A DNA stretch of 11,214 nucleotides from an uncultured Verrucomicrobiales bacterium (GTDB taxonomy: Bacteria > Verrucomicrobiota > Verrucomicrobiia > Verrucomicrobiales > Akkermansiaceae). Shown here in pieces: positions 1-6,579 of the stretch. A model generated the notes under the pieces. The model ran no database searches. It was not told the origin of the DNA and saw only the letters and a program-made list of their open reading frames with translations. The stretch spans positions 1 to 11,214 of the forward strand of contig CALFDI010000329.1 of assembly GCA_937952875.1 (NCBI GenBank). The letters run 5' to 3'. The stretch's first letter is position 1. Every line of letters starts with the position of its first letter. The translations under genes and the position numbers were made by a program.

Positions 1-286
1 GAGAGATGGTAAAGAATGGTAGAGTCGAGATCTGGAGGCCATCGCCGTCAGCGTCTAATTCAATGTAAGAAGCATTTGTCGAATTATCAATGGAGGCGAA
101 ACCGTTTCCAACAGCAGCATCATCTGTCGTGTCGATCACAACATCTCCAACGACGAGTGATGGAACATTCGATAAGCTTGAATCTTCGAAATCCGATTCG
201 AAATCAAAGTAACCAATCAAATCGGCGTGGACCGGTGCCGCTAAAGCCGAGCAAAGCACAAATGTTTTAAAGAATGAGAGTTTCAT
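1..286 (-). CDS. Secreted LamG-like protein, N-terminal fragment (gene runs off the left edge)
   Basis: Reading the minus strand from an ATG at 286 gives 95 residues open to the window edge, so the C-terminal part is missing. The protein starts MKLSFFKTFVLCSALAAPVHA, a typical Sec signal peptide: two early lysines, a hydrophobic core and a V-H-A cleavage site after residue 21. The mature part begins DLIGYFDFESDFEDSS, which resembles the opening strand of LamG / concanavalin A-like domains ('GYWDFD...DSS'). The last visible residues, 'PFFTIS', resemble the 'FTISAW' strand of the same fold. The family is an inference from these short stretches; the export signal is clear. A lectin-like or surface protein, perhaps with a C-terminal sorting signal, would fit, but that end is not visible. 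No Shine-Dalgarno sequence precedes the ATG. Confidence 0.7.
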   Translation of the reverse strand, partial: MKLSFFKTFVLCSALAAPVHADLIGYFDFESDFEDSSLSNVPSLVVGDVVIDTTDDAAVGNGFASIDNSTNASYIELDADGDGLQISTLPFFTIS

Positions 287-380
287 ATCGTGTATAAATT
301 TACCTATACGTAAGTAGAAGCAATATGGTTGCCAAGTCCTTATTTATAAATGCCGCGCTTAAAGACCTTGCTCATGCATG
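287..380. other. Intergenic region upstream of the LamG-like gene
   Basis: AT-rich gap holding the leader of the minus-strand LamG-like gene. On the minus strand a TTGGCA at about 331-336 could be a -35 element, but no good -10 lies at the right distance, so I call no promoter. A perfect 10-bp palindrome, TCATGCATGA (372-381), abuts the typA terminator. No gene is seen here. Confidence 0.4.
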
Positions 381-416
381 AAAAAGCCCCGCGCGGTTTC
401 TCGCGTGGGGCTTTTG
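381..416 (-). terminator. Rho-independent terminator of typA
   Basis: Left arm 382-395 (AAAAGCCCC then GCGCG) pairs with right arm 402-415 (CGCGT then GGGGCTTTT) in a 14-bp stem with one G-U pair and a 6-nt loop. Read on the minus strand it ends in GGGGCTTTTT, and it lies about 25 bp past the typA stop codon. The A/T outer pairs also give a short T run on the plus strand, so it may work in both directions. Confidence 0.9.
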
Positions 417-440
417 GTAAAAGGGATGTGAAGAGCTACG

Positions 441-2264
441 TTACGCTTTTTCTTTTTTTGCTGCGCGCTTCCGCTCGTTGGCATCAAGGATGCGTTTCCG
501 GAGGCGGAGGTTGAGGGGGGTGGCTTCAACGAGTTCGTCAGTATCGATGTATTCGATAGCGCGCTCGAGGGAGAAGTCGATAGGTGGTGCGAGCTTGGAT
601 GTTTTGTCTTTGCCTGAACTGCGCATATTGTCGAGGTGCTTCGCTTTAACTGGATTTACCGCCATATCGCCAACACGTGGTGTCTCGCCGACGAGCATGC
701 CTTCGTAACATGCGTCATTCGGGCCGACGAAGAGTTTGCCGCGAGTTTCTAGTAGCTGGAGTGAATACGTAGTCGCGACTCCTTTATCCATGGAGACCAT
801 GGTGCCGGTAGTGCGGGTGACGATGGGGCCGGCATGTGGTGCGTATTCTTTAAAGAGATGGGACATGATGCCGTGACCAGAGGTGAGGTTCACGAGTTCT
901 GTCTCAAAGCCAATGAGTCCACGAGTCGGAATGCCGGCGGTGATGAGTGTGCGGCCTGATCCTTCCTGCTGCTCCATGTTTTCCATGAGGCCCTTACGAG
1001 TGTTGAGGGCCTTGAGGACTCCTTGCGCGTGCTCAGCGGGGACTTCGACGTAGAGTGTTTCGAATGGCTCTGTGCGTTTGCCGTTTTCGTCTTCACGGTA
1101 GATAACGGTCGGGCGTGCGACGCAGACGTCGAAGCCTTCGCGTCGCATTGTCTCGACGAGGACAGCGATCTGCATGGCACCGCGTGCAGACACGTCGAAG
1201 ACTCCGGATTTGTCGGTCTCTTTGACTTCGATGGAAATGTTCGTCTTGAGTTCGCGCTGGAGACGATCGTAGATCGCGCGGGAGGTGACGTGCTTTCCTT
1301 CTTTACCAGCGAGTGGGCCATCATTGATGGAGAACTGCATGGAGATCGTTGGTGGATCGATCGCTACGAATGGGAGCGCCTCTTGCTCTTGTGTAGCAGA
1401 GAGTGTCTCGCCGATGTCGATATCATCGACTCCGGCTACACCTACGATGGTGCCAGCTCCACCGCCGGAGCCGTCTTCGTCTTCATATCCGGTGTAGGTG
1501 AATGTCTTCGTGACTTTGAAAGATTTTTGCTCGCCATTTTTACGAGTGACCCAGACGGTGTCGCCTTTTTTCACTGATCCGCCGAGGACTTTTCCAATGG
1601 CGACACGGCCGACGTAGTCATCCCAGTCGATATTCGTCGCGAGCATCTGGAAGGGGGCGTCTGGATCGGCATCTGGAGCGGGGATGGCCTCGATGATCTT
1701 ATTAAGGAGGGGAAGGACGTTTTCACGCTCTTCATCAGGCTCATTCATAAAGTATCCGTCACGAGCGGAGCCAAAGAGGAAAGGGGCATTGAACTGATCG
1801 TCAGTCGCGTCGAGATCGAGGAAAAGCTCGTGCACCATGTCACGAACGCGCTCGGGGTCAGCATTTGGGCGATCGAGCTTGTTAACGACGACGATCGGAG
1901 CGAGACCTTCTGCGAGGGCCTTACGTAGGACGAATCGTGTCTGTGCCTGAGGGCCACCAGCAGCATCTACGACGAGGAGAACGCCGTCTACCATCTTCAT
2001 GACTCGCTCGACCTCAGCGCCAAAGTCGGCGTGTCCAGGTGTATCAACGATGTTGATGATGTGGTCGTCATAGACGATGGCGGTATTTTTCGCCTTGATT
2101 GTGATGCCTTTTTCCCGCTCCAGGTCCATAGAATCCATGGCGCGTTCCTGCTTTTGTTGGTTTTCACGGTAGGTGCCAGCAGCCTCGAGGAGCTGGTCGA
2201 CGAGAGTGGTCTTGCCATGGTCAACGTGTGCGATGATGGCGAGGTTACGAATCTTAAGAGACAT
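441..2264 (-). CDS. typA: Ribosome-associated translational GTPase TypA/BipA
   Basis: A 607-residue translational GTPase of the BipA/TypA family. It binds the 70S ribosome, hydrolyses GTP, and is known in other bacteria to help ribosome assembly and stress adaptation. The G motifs are all intact: P-loop [10 protein letters not shown] (residues 12-21), the switch I motif EREKGITI (49-56), DTPGH (74-78) with the catalytic histidine, NKLD (128-131) and GSARDG (165-170). After the GTPase domain come a beta-barrel domain II (about 205-295), an EF-G III-like domain beginning near [17 protein letters not shown], an EF-G V-like domain, and the family's own C-terminal domain ending in a basic tail rich in K and R. 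Length matches the family (about 600-615). The ATG at 2264 fits the usual N-terminus just before the first beta strand, though no Shine-Dalgarno is seen. It is transcribed divergently from the arsC-like gene and closed by the terminator at 381-416. The assignment is secure. Confidence 0.98.
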   Translation of the reverse strand: MSLKIRNLAIIAHVDHGKTTLVDQLLEAAGTYRENQQKQERAMDSMDLEREKGITIKAKNTAIVYDDHIINIVDTPGHADFGAEVERVMKMVDGVLLVVDAAGGPQAQTRFVLRKALAEGLAPIVVVNKLDRPNADPERVRDMVHELFLDLDATDDQFNAPFLFGSARDGYFMNEPDEERENVLPLLNKIIEAIPAPDADPDAPFQMLATNIDWDDYVGRVAIGKVLGGSVKKGDTVWVTRKNGEQKSFKVTKTFTYTGYEDEDGSGGGAGTIVGVAGVDDIDIGETLSATQEQEALPFVAIDPPTISMQFSINDGPLAGKEGKHVTSRAIYDRLQRELKTNISIEVKETDKSGVFDVSARGAMQIAVLVETMRREGFDVCVARPTVIYREDENGKRTEPFETLYVEVPAEHAQGVLKALNTRKGLMENMEQQEGSGRTLITAGIPTRGLIGFETELVNLTSGHGIMSHLFKEYAPHAGPIVTRTTGTMVSMDKGVATTYSLQLLETRGKLFVGPNDACYEGMLVGETPRVGDMAVNPVKAKHLDNMRSSGKDKTSKLAPPIDFSLERAIEYIDTDELVEATPLNLRLRKRILDANERKRAAKKEKA

Positions 2265-2451
2265 GGAATCAGTGGTTGGTTAGAAAGGCGATTAGAAGCA
2301 GAACTCCTAATGGACGTATGACTGAGATGCTGCGTCTGGCGTATTTATGAGGCTTTGGCAAGCACTGCCTTCGAACGCGGGGAGAATGTCGGAATAAAGT
2401 CTAGGGCCTTATCTCTGCTTATATGTAACCTTTACTTAATACTCATTACTT
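2265..2451. promoter_or_regulatory. Divergent promoter region between typA and the arsC-like gene
   Basis: This 187-bp gap separates two divergent starts, so it must hold both promoters. AT-rich stretches suitable for -10 elements lie close to the arsC start (TATATG near 2420 and TAATAC near 2437), but I see no matching -35 box and do not fix a start site. Neither gene has a recognisable Shine-Dalgarno sequence. Confidence 0.5.
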
Positions 2452-2886
2452 ATGGCTAAACCTCTTTATCTTGTTCTCTGCACTGGCAATTCCTGCCGCT
2501 CTCAAATGGCTGAAGAATTACTCCGAATGGAGCTGGGGGATTCCGCAGAGGTCGCAAGTGCAGGGTGCTGTCCATCTGGATATGTCCATCCACTCGCGAT
2601 CGAGGCGATGAAGGATCTTGGGCGAGATATTTCAGGCTATGAGTCGAAGAGCCACGATCTGTTCCTAGAGCGTGATGTCAATGTGGCTATTACTGTATGT
2701 GACTACGCCGATACTGAGTGTCCGACATTTCCAGGGCAGATGGCTCGCCACCATTGGCCATTCTATGATCCAGCTGAGGCCGAAGGCACTGATGAGGAGA
2801 AGCTAGTCGTCTTCCGCAAAGTGCGTGACGAGATTGCGCTCGTTATGAAGGCTTATGTGGCTGGTATGCGCTCTCATACCAAATAA
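2452..2886 (+). CDS. arsC: Arsenate reductase / low-molecular-weight tyrosine phosphatase family protein
   Basis: A 144-residue cytosolic protein of the low-molecular-weight protein tyrosine phosphatase fold, closest to the thioredoxin-coupled arsenate reductases (pI258 ArsC type) that reduce arsenate to arsenite. The P-loop CTGNSCRS (residues 10-17) supplies the nucleophile C10 and the arginine R16. C83 and C90 (in TVCDYADTEC) match the resolving cysteine pair of that subfamily, and D106 in the FYDP loop matches the general acid. All catalytic and redox residues are therefore present, which favours arsenate reductase over a plain phosphatase. Length is typical. No arsR, arsB or acr3 gene lies within the window, so it is an orphan here and its in vivo substrate is less certain. 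It diverges from typA and converges on the exported thioredoxin-fold gene. Confidence 0.88.
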   Translation: MAKPLYLVLCTGNSCRSQMAEELLRMELGDSAEVASAGCCPSGYVHPLAIEAMKDLGRDISGYESKSHDLFLERDVNVAITVCDYADTECPTFPGQMARHHWPFYDPAEAEGTDEEKLVVFRKVRDEIALVMKAYVAGMRSHTK

Positions 2887-2898
2887 AGATAATACGAA

Positions 2899-3024
2899 TC
2901 AGGGAAAGTAACTGGCAAAACCGGACGGCGATACAATGAGTTGAAGAGCCTTTCGCGGCGTCTTTCCCATGAACCTTCGTCTTCCGCCGGTCGCAGTGCC
3001 CGCACGCTCCCTTGCGGACGCCAT
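2899..3024. other. Unassigned GC-rich segment with inverted repeats (possible dispersed repeat, structured RNA or small ORF)
   Basis: Between the convergent arsC and thioredoxin genes lies a segment unlike its flanks. I count 63 G+C in the 100 bases 2921-3020, between AT-rich sequence on both sides. It holds several inverted repeats: ACCGG (2920-2924) with CCGGT (2987-2991), GAAGA (2943-2947) with TCTTC (2980-2984) nested inside, GGCGTC (2957-2962) with GACGCC (3017-3022), and CCGCA (3000-3004) with TGCGG (3013-3017). These cannot all form at once. The minus strand also has a 41-codon ORF (ATG at 3024, stop at 2899) encoding a basic, arginine-rich peptide that matches nothing I recognise. A dispersed palindromic repeat, an antisense or untranslated structured RNA, or a chance ORF are all possible. 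Confidence 0.4.
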
Positions 3025-3040
3025 GTCTCTATAAGAATAA

Positions 3041-3076
3041 AAAAGGCCCGCACTTTGGAAAAAGCACGGGCCTTTA
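3041..3076 (-). terminator. Rho-independent terminator of the thioredoxin-fold gene, probably shared with arsC
   Basis: AAAGGCCCG (3042-3050) pairs perfectly with CGGGCCTTT (3067-3075); the stem may continue past a 2-nt mismatch. On the minus strand the hairpin is followed by TTTTTT and lies about 20 bp beyond the stop at 3095. The outer A/T pairs give TTT on the plus strand, so it may also stop transcripts arriving from arsC. Confidence 0.85.
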
Positions 3077-3094
3077 TGAGGGAGACGAGAAAGA

Positions 3095-4072
3095 TTATTC
3101 AGTCGCAGCAGGTGCTGCTTTCTCTTGAGCTTCAGCAGCTTTCTGGGCCTTGATCCTTTCAATAATCTGCGGGAGCTGTTCTTTGAAATTCGCTGCACCT
3201 ACGCCGATTTCGCTTTTTGCGTCGATTGCGACGAGTTGGTCTATGGTTTCAGAGACAGTGTCGAATTGAGACATTTCCATCAGTGGTCCGATTTTAAATG
3301 CGAGCACTTCTTGCTTCAGTGTCCCTTCAGGCTTGTTCTTCTCGATGAATGTTTCAACGACTTTGAGCGCCGCTGCCATATCGCCTTTTTGCGCCGCTGC
3401 GTTAAATTCTTGCTCGAGCTTTGACATGGCTTCAACCGAAGCTTGCTGAGCTTTAAGCCCTGTCATGTCTTCAGGGTCGAGAGATTTGATCTCTTCGATG
3501 ATAGAGCTATATGCAGAGTGTTGTTCTGCAGGTATTGTCATTAACCCTGCGTATAGGGCCTTCGCTTTTTCTACACCGTCGAGTTTAGCAGCTTCGGCGA
3601 ACTTAGCGTCGCGCTTGATACGAGCAGACTGAAGGTCATTCAGGTGTGTGAGGTAGGCGCTCGGTCCTCCGGGTTGATAACCTGTCTTCGCGTAAGGGAG
3701 GCCATCTGCATCGAGAAGAAGAATCGTGGGATATCCTTGGATCTGGAATTTTTTCGCGAGCATCTGATTCTGCGCGATCGTTTTCTCATCCATTTTGGAC
3801 TGATCATTTGGGAAGTCTAATTCGACAAGAACGAACTTCTCTGGAGCTGCCTTTTTAAATTCGTCTTGAGAAAAGACTTCTTCTGAGAGCTTGATACACC
3901 AGCCGCACCAGTCTGAGCCTGTAAAGTCTACTAGGAGATCTTTATTTTCTGCCGAAGCCTTCTTTTTAGCAGCTTCGAAGTCTGTTAGCCAGCCCTCGCC
4001 TCCAGCGTGAGCAGACGACGTGAGCAGGAGAGCTGATGCTAGAGAGAAGGTAGCAAGGATATGTTTTTTCAT
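3095..4072 (-). CDS. Exported thioredoxin-fold protein with helical C-terminal region
   Basis: A 325-residue periplasmic or secreted protein. I chose the ATG at 4072 over an in-frame upstream ATG at 4099 because it places a clean Sec signal peptide at the very N-terminus: MKKHILATFSLASALLLTSSAHA, cleaved after residue 23. A thioredoxin-like domain (about 25-150) follows, with active-site motif CGWC at 56-59 (in DFTGSDWCGWCIKL) and the cis-proline loop GYPT at 113-116. This matches the thioredoxin_7 / DUF255-like group, so a thiol oxidoreductase role in the envelope is likely. The rest (about 160-305) is predicted almost wholly helical, possibly TPR-like, and ends in an Ala/Glu/Lys/Pro-rich tail. 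The substrate is unknown; helping reduce cytochrome c apoproteins or folding exported proteins are guesses. The gene diverges from efp and has a perfect inverted repeat in its leader. Confidence 0.85.
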   Translation of the reverse strand: MKKHILATFSLASALLLTSSAHAGGEGWLTDFEAAKKKASAENKDLLVDFTGSDWCGWCIKLSEEVFSQDEFKKAAPEKFVLVELDFPNDQSKMDEKTIAQNQMLAKKFQIQGYPTILLLDADGLPYAKTGYQPGGPSAYLTHLNDLQSARIKRDAKFAEAAKLDGVEKAKALYAGLMTIPAEQHSAYSSIIEEIKSLDPEDMTGLKAQQASVEAMSKLEQEFNAAAQKGDMAAALKVVETFIEKNKPEGTLKQEVLAFKIGPLMEMSQFDTVSETIDQLVAIDAKSEIGVGAANFKEQLPQIIERIKAQKAAEAQEKAAPAATE

Positions 4073-4086
4073 GATTTTGGTGTGCT

Positions 4087-4101
4087 CTGTGTGAGACACA
4101 G
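4087..4101. promoter_or_regulatory. Perfect inverted repeat in the leader of the thioredoxin-fold gene
   Basis: CTGTGT-GAG-ACACAG is a perfect 6+3+6 inverted repeat whose near edge is 14 bases from the chosen start codon at 4072. It could be a protein operator or an RNA hairpin close to the ribosome entry site. A second, weaker repeat, TCACT-GACT-AGTGA, lies at 4116-4129. A TATAAC on the minus strand (4105-4110) could serve as a -10 element, which would put the first repeat just inside the transcript. The function is inferred. Confidence 0.4.
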
Positions 4102-4258
4102 TTAGTTATAAGACGTCACTGACTAGTGATTTATTCTTTAAATGTCGAACGCTCTGTTTCTTTGCATTGACCAGTGGGGTGGGAACTCATAGCCAGTGAG
4201 TGGGCATGAGCTGCCAAATGCAGTTCTCTACTCACTTTAATTGACCAATCAATTTGTT
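4102..4258. promoter_or_regulatory. Divergent promoter region between the thioredoxin-fold gene and efp
   Basis: Gap between two divergent starts. On the plus strand a TTGACC near 4157-4162 resembles a -35 box, but the sequence about 17 bp further on (TAGCCA) is a poor -10. Short inverted repeats occur in the efp leader: ACTCA (4185-4189) with TGAGT (4197-4201), and CTGC (4211-4214) with GCAG (4220-4223). No Shine-Dalgarno sequence precedes the efp ATG, only AT-rich sequence. Confidence 0.35.
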
Positions 4259-4819
4259 ATGGCAGTCGTCGCAACCAATCTCAAAAAAGGCCAGTGCATC
4301 GCATACGAAGGCGATCGTGGCATCGTCCTCCAGCTAGATCATCGCACACCTGGTAAAGGAAACGCGCTCATCGCAGCGACGATTCGTTCTTTTAACTCAG
4401 GAAATAAGAAGACCATTCGCTTTGCCTCGAGTGATAAAGTCGAAATCGTGGAGACAGATCGAGTTAAGCTCGAGTATTCTTACTCAGATGGTGAAGGCTT
4501 CCACTTTATGGACCTTAACACATATGAGACGACGACTCTGCAGCCAGACTTCGTCGGAGATGTGACGAAATACATGAAAGAAGGCCAAGAGGTCGAAGTC
4601 CTCTACGTCGGCGGAGATGCAGTCAGCGTGACGCTTCCTGCCACTGTGGAATTAAAAATCACTCAATCTTCCGAAGGAGTTAAGGGTGACACTGCGAATA
4701 ATCCGACAAAGCCTGCTGAACTGGAGACAGGTGTCACTGTGCAGGTGCCGCTATTCGTAAAAGAGGGCGAGGTGATTAAGATCAACACTGAAGACGGATC
4801 TTACCTCGGCCGCGCTTAA
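4259..4819 (+). CDS. efp: Translation elongation factor P
   Basis: A 186-residue elongation factor P, which binds between the P and E sites and relieves ribosomes stalled on consecutive prolines. I chose the ATG at 4259 because the protein then begins MAVVATNLKKGQ, the usual start of domain I; an in-frame TTG 18 bp upstream would add six residues of no known use. The domain I loop reads HRTPGKGNA, with K33 at the position of E. coli Lys34, so this is the lysine type that is usually modified after translation. Domains II and III (OB folds) follow, and the C-terminus NTEDGSYLGRA matches the conserved 'G-x-Y-x-x-R' ending. The length is standard. No epmA, epmB or other modification gene is visible nearby. 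It is transcribed alone and ends at a strong terminator. Confidence 0.96.
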   Translation: MAVVATNLKKGQCIAYEGDRGIVLQLDHRTPGKGNALIAATIRSFNSGNKKTIRFASSDKVEIVETDRVKLEYSYSDGEGFHFMDLNTYETTTLQPDFVGDVTKYMKEGQEVEVLYVGGDAVSVTLPATVELKITQSSEGVKGDTANNPTKPAELETGVTVQVPLFVKEGEVIKINTEDGSYLGRA

Positions 4820-4849
4820 TCGCTCTGAGATTCATCTTTCTATCAAGAT

Positions 4850-4889
4850 AAAGACCCCACTGCTGTCTGACGGCAATGGGGTCTTTTTA
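4850..4889 (+). terminator. Rho-independent terminator of efp
   Basis: AAAGACCCCA (4850-4859) pairs perfectly with TGGGGTCTTT (4877-4886). Inside, after one mismatch, TGCTG pairs with CGGCA, closing a 5-nt loop. The plus strand continues as a run of five T residues (4884-4888). It begins 30 bp after the efp stop codon. Confidence 0.93.
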
Positions 4890-5114
4890 TCCCTGTTTTT
4901 ATCGCTATGAAAAATACTCTTTATTTTATAAACGCGCACTCTCTCGAGAAGGCATTGTAATCCTTCTGAAAGACTGTGGTTGTTATAACTTAACGAGCAC
5001 CTTCACTGAATAAGAGTCAGGCGAGAGCTTTTATTTCCCGAGAATATAAAGAATAACTCATTTTTCGTATAACTCGTTTTCGGCTAGTGATTTAGCGTGT
5101 TGTCTTTTTCTGTC
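4890..5114. other. AT-rich intergenic region with small palindromes, downstream of the DUF1501 gene
   Basis: No gene is seen. The stretch holds several short symmetrical elements: AGAAGG (4947-4952) with CCTTCT (4962-4967), the overlapping palindrome TCTCGAGA (4942-4949), GTTATAAC (4982-4989), and TTAGCGT (5092-5098) with ACGCTAA (5117-5123), the last overlapping the DUF1501 stop codon. None is followed by a T run on the minus strand, so I cannot name the terminator of the operon. Confidence 0.4.
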
Positions 5115-6575
5115 TTACGCTAAGATATCGGTCACGACTTTTGCGGGGAGCACGCCTGTCAGACGCTCATCCAGTCCACTGTGCTTGACGCTAAAGGTCG
5201 AGTGCTCGATCCCGAGAGTGTGGAGCATGGTGGCATGGAGATCACGGATGTGCACAGGGTTCTCGATCACGTCGAATCCGTAGTCATCAGTCTTTCCATA
5301 TGTGATGCCGGATTTCACGCCACCACCTGCGAGCCACATGCTGAAAGCACGCGGATGATGATCACGACCATACGTCGTATCAGAGAGCCTGCCTTGGCAA
5401 TAGACTGTGCGGCCGAATTCACCACCAAAGACGACGAGTGTATCATCGAGCATACCGCGCTGCTTAAGATCCTGGATCAATGCATAGCAGCCTTGATCGA
5501 CGTCACGACATTGATCTGGTAAGACGGCTGGTAACTGCCCGTGCTGATCCCAGCCACGATGGAAGATCTGGACGAAGCGTGTGCCTCGCTCAAGAAGGCG
5601 GCGAGCCATGAGGGCGCTATTGGCGAAGGAGCCCTTCTGGCGAGCTTCCTTACCATAGAGTTCATAGATATAGTCAGGTTCTTGGCTCATATCTGTGAGC
5701 TCTGGCACTGAGGCCTGCATTCGGAAGGCCATCTCATACTGCTGCATACGAGTTTTCGTCTCGCTGTCTCCAACGGCGTCATACGTCTTTTGGTTGAGCT
5801 TATTCAGGCTATCGAGCATTCGCCGGCGCGTATTACGGTCGATGCCGTCAGCGTCCTTGAGGTAGAGGACAGGATCTCCGCTATTACGTAATGAGACACC
5901 TGCGAACTTTCCGGGGAGAAATCCTGCGCCCCAGAGTCGATTCGAGATCGCCTGCACATTTGCCTTGGGGTTGGTATGCTTTGCATGGAGAACGACGAAG
6001 CTAGGCAGATCTTCGTTCATGCTACCTAGTCCGTAAGATAGCCATGAGCCGAGCGATGGCTTACCACTTTGCATCGTGCCTGTGTAGCAAAGCTGGTTCG
6101 CTGGCTCGTGATTGATCGCATCAGTGTGCATGGAGTTCACGACGCAGATGTCATCTGCCATCTTGGCTGTGTAGGGCAGTAGTTCTGAGATCCACGTGCC
6201 GTTTTCTCCATATTGCTTGAAGTCAAAGTGTGAGGCAGCGACAGGAAAGCTCGCTTGATTTGACGTCATGCCGGTGAGGCGCTGGCCCTTCTCTTCGAGA
6301 TACTTCGCTAGATTTTTCTTATAATCTTCTTTGAGTTTCGGCTTGTGTGAAAACGTTTCGTATTGAGATGGAGCTCCGATGAGAGAGATGTAAACGGCTT
6401 TTTTGGCTCTAGGTGCTATGCTCTGAAAGTTTGGAATCTGAGCATCTGGCGCCGCAGCGTAAGCTGTATCGCGTGCGAGTAATGTGCCCAGTGCTGCTAC
6501 GCCAAGACCGATGCCATTTTTACGAAAGAACTGGCGGCGGTTGATCGCGGCTGAATAATCGGCAAGTGAGTTCAT
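5115..6575 (-). CDS. DUF1501 family exported protein (sulfatase/phosphatase-like fold)
   Basis: A 486-residue DUF1501 protein. This family shares the alkaline phosphatase / sulfatase fold but its reaction is not known. The N-terminus has a twin-arginine-like signal, NRRQFFRKNGIGLGVAALG, with R13-R14 before a hydrophobic stretch, so export by the Tat route is likely. Family motifs are clear: WDQHG (342-346), FGGEFGRT (383-390), GRDHHP (403-408) followed by the glycine-rich AGGGVKSG, and the C-terminal VHIRDLHATMLHTLGI. The first motif reads GAPSQYETFSHKP (67-79), where the family usually has something near 'GGPSHxDTFDPKP'. The gene starts 4 bp after the PSD1-family gene and is surely its operon partner; such pairs recur widely in planctomycetes and verrucomicrobia. 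There is no Shine-Dalgarno sequence, so translation may be coupled to the gene upstream. Confidence 0.93.
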   Translation of the reverse strand: MNSLADYSAAINRRQFFRKNGIGLGVAALGTLLARDTAYAAAPDAQIPNFQSIAPRAKKAVYISLIGAPSQYETFSHKPKLKEDYKKNLAKYLEEKGQRLTGMTSNQASFPVAASHFDFKQYGENGTWISELLPYTAKMADDICVVNSMHTDAINHEPANQLCYTGTMQSGKPSLGSWLSYGLGSMNEDLPSFVVLHAKHTNPKANVQAISNRLWGAGFLPGKFAGVSLRNSGDPVLYLKDADGIDRNTRRRMLDSLNKLNQKTYDAVGDSETKTRMQQYEMAFRMQASVPELTDMSQEPDYIYELYGKEARQKGSFANSALMARRLLERGTRFVQIFHRGWDQHGQLPAVLPDQCRDVDQGCYALIQDLKQRGMLDDTLVVFGGEFGRTVYCQGRLSDTTYGRDHHPRAFSMWLAGGGVKSGITYGKTDDYGFDVIENPVHIRDLHATMLHTLGIEHSTFSVKHSGLDERLTGVLPAKVVTDILA

Positions 6576-6579
6576 AGGC

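Noticed and set aside
16..270. Plus-strand ORF of 84 codons at the left end
   Set aside because: It overlaps the minus-strand signal-peptide protein, whose start, signal peptide and LamG-like opening are far more convincing; the plus-strand product is low complexity, rich in R, Q and S.
372..381. Palindrome TCATGCATGA
   Set aside because: Ten-base palindromes occur by chance about ten times in a window of this size, and nothing around it suggests a binding site.
1023..1577. Long plus-strand ORF (184 codons) antisense to typA
   Set aside because: It lies wholly inside the intact typA gene, has no recognisable domain, and its existence follows from the codon use of the real frame. The same holds for the 144-codon minus-strand ORF at 890-1324.
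4947..4967. AGAAGG/CCTTCT hairpin as the terminator of the DUF1501 operon
   Set aside because: The stem is only six pairs, not GC-rich, and no T run follows on the minus strand; it also lies about 150 bp past the stop codon.
4084..5094. Repeat of CTAGTGATTTA at 4123-4133 and 5084-5094
   Set aside because: An 11-base match between two places in an 11-kb window is expected by chance about a dozen times, so it is not taken as a meaningful repeat.
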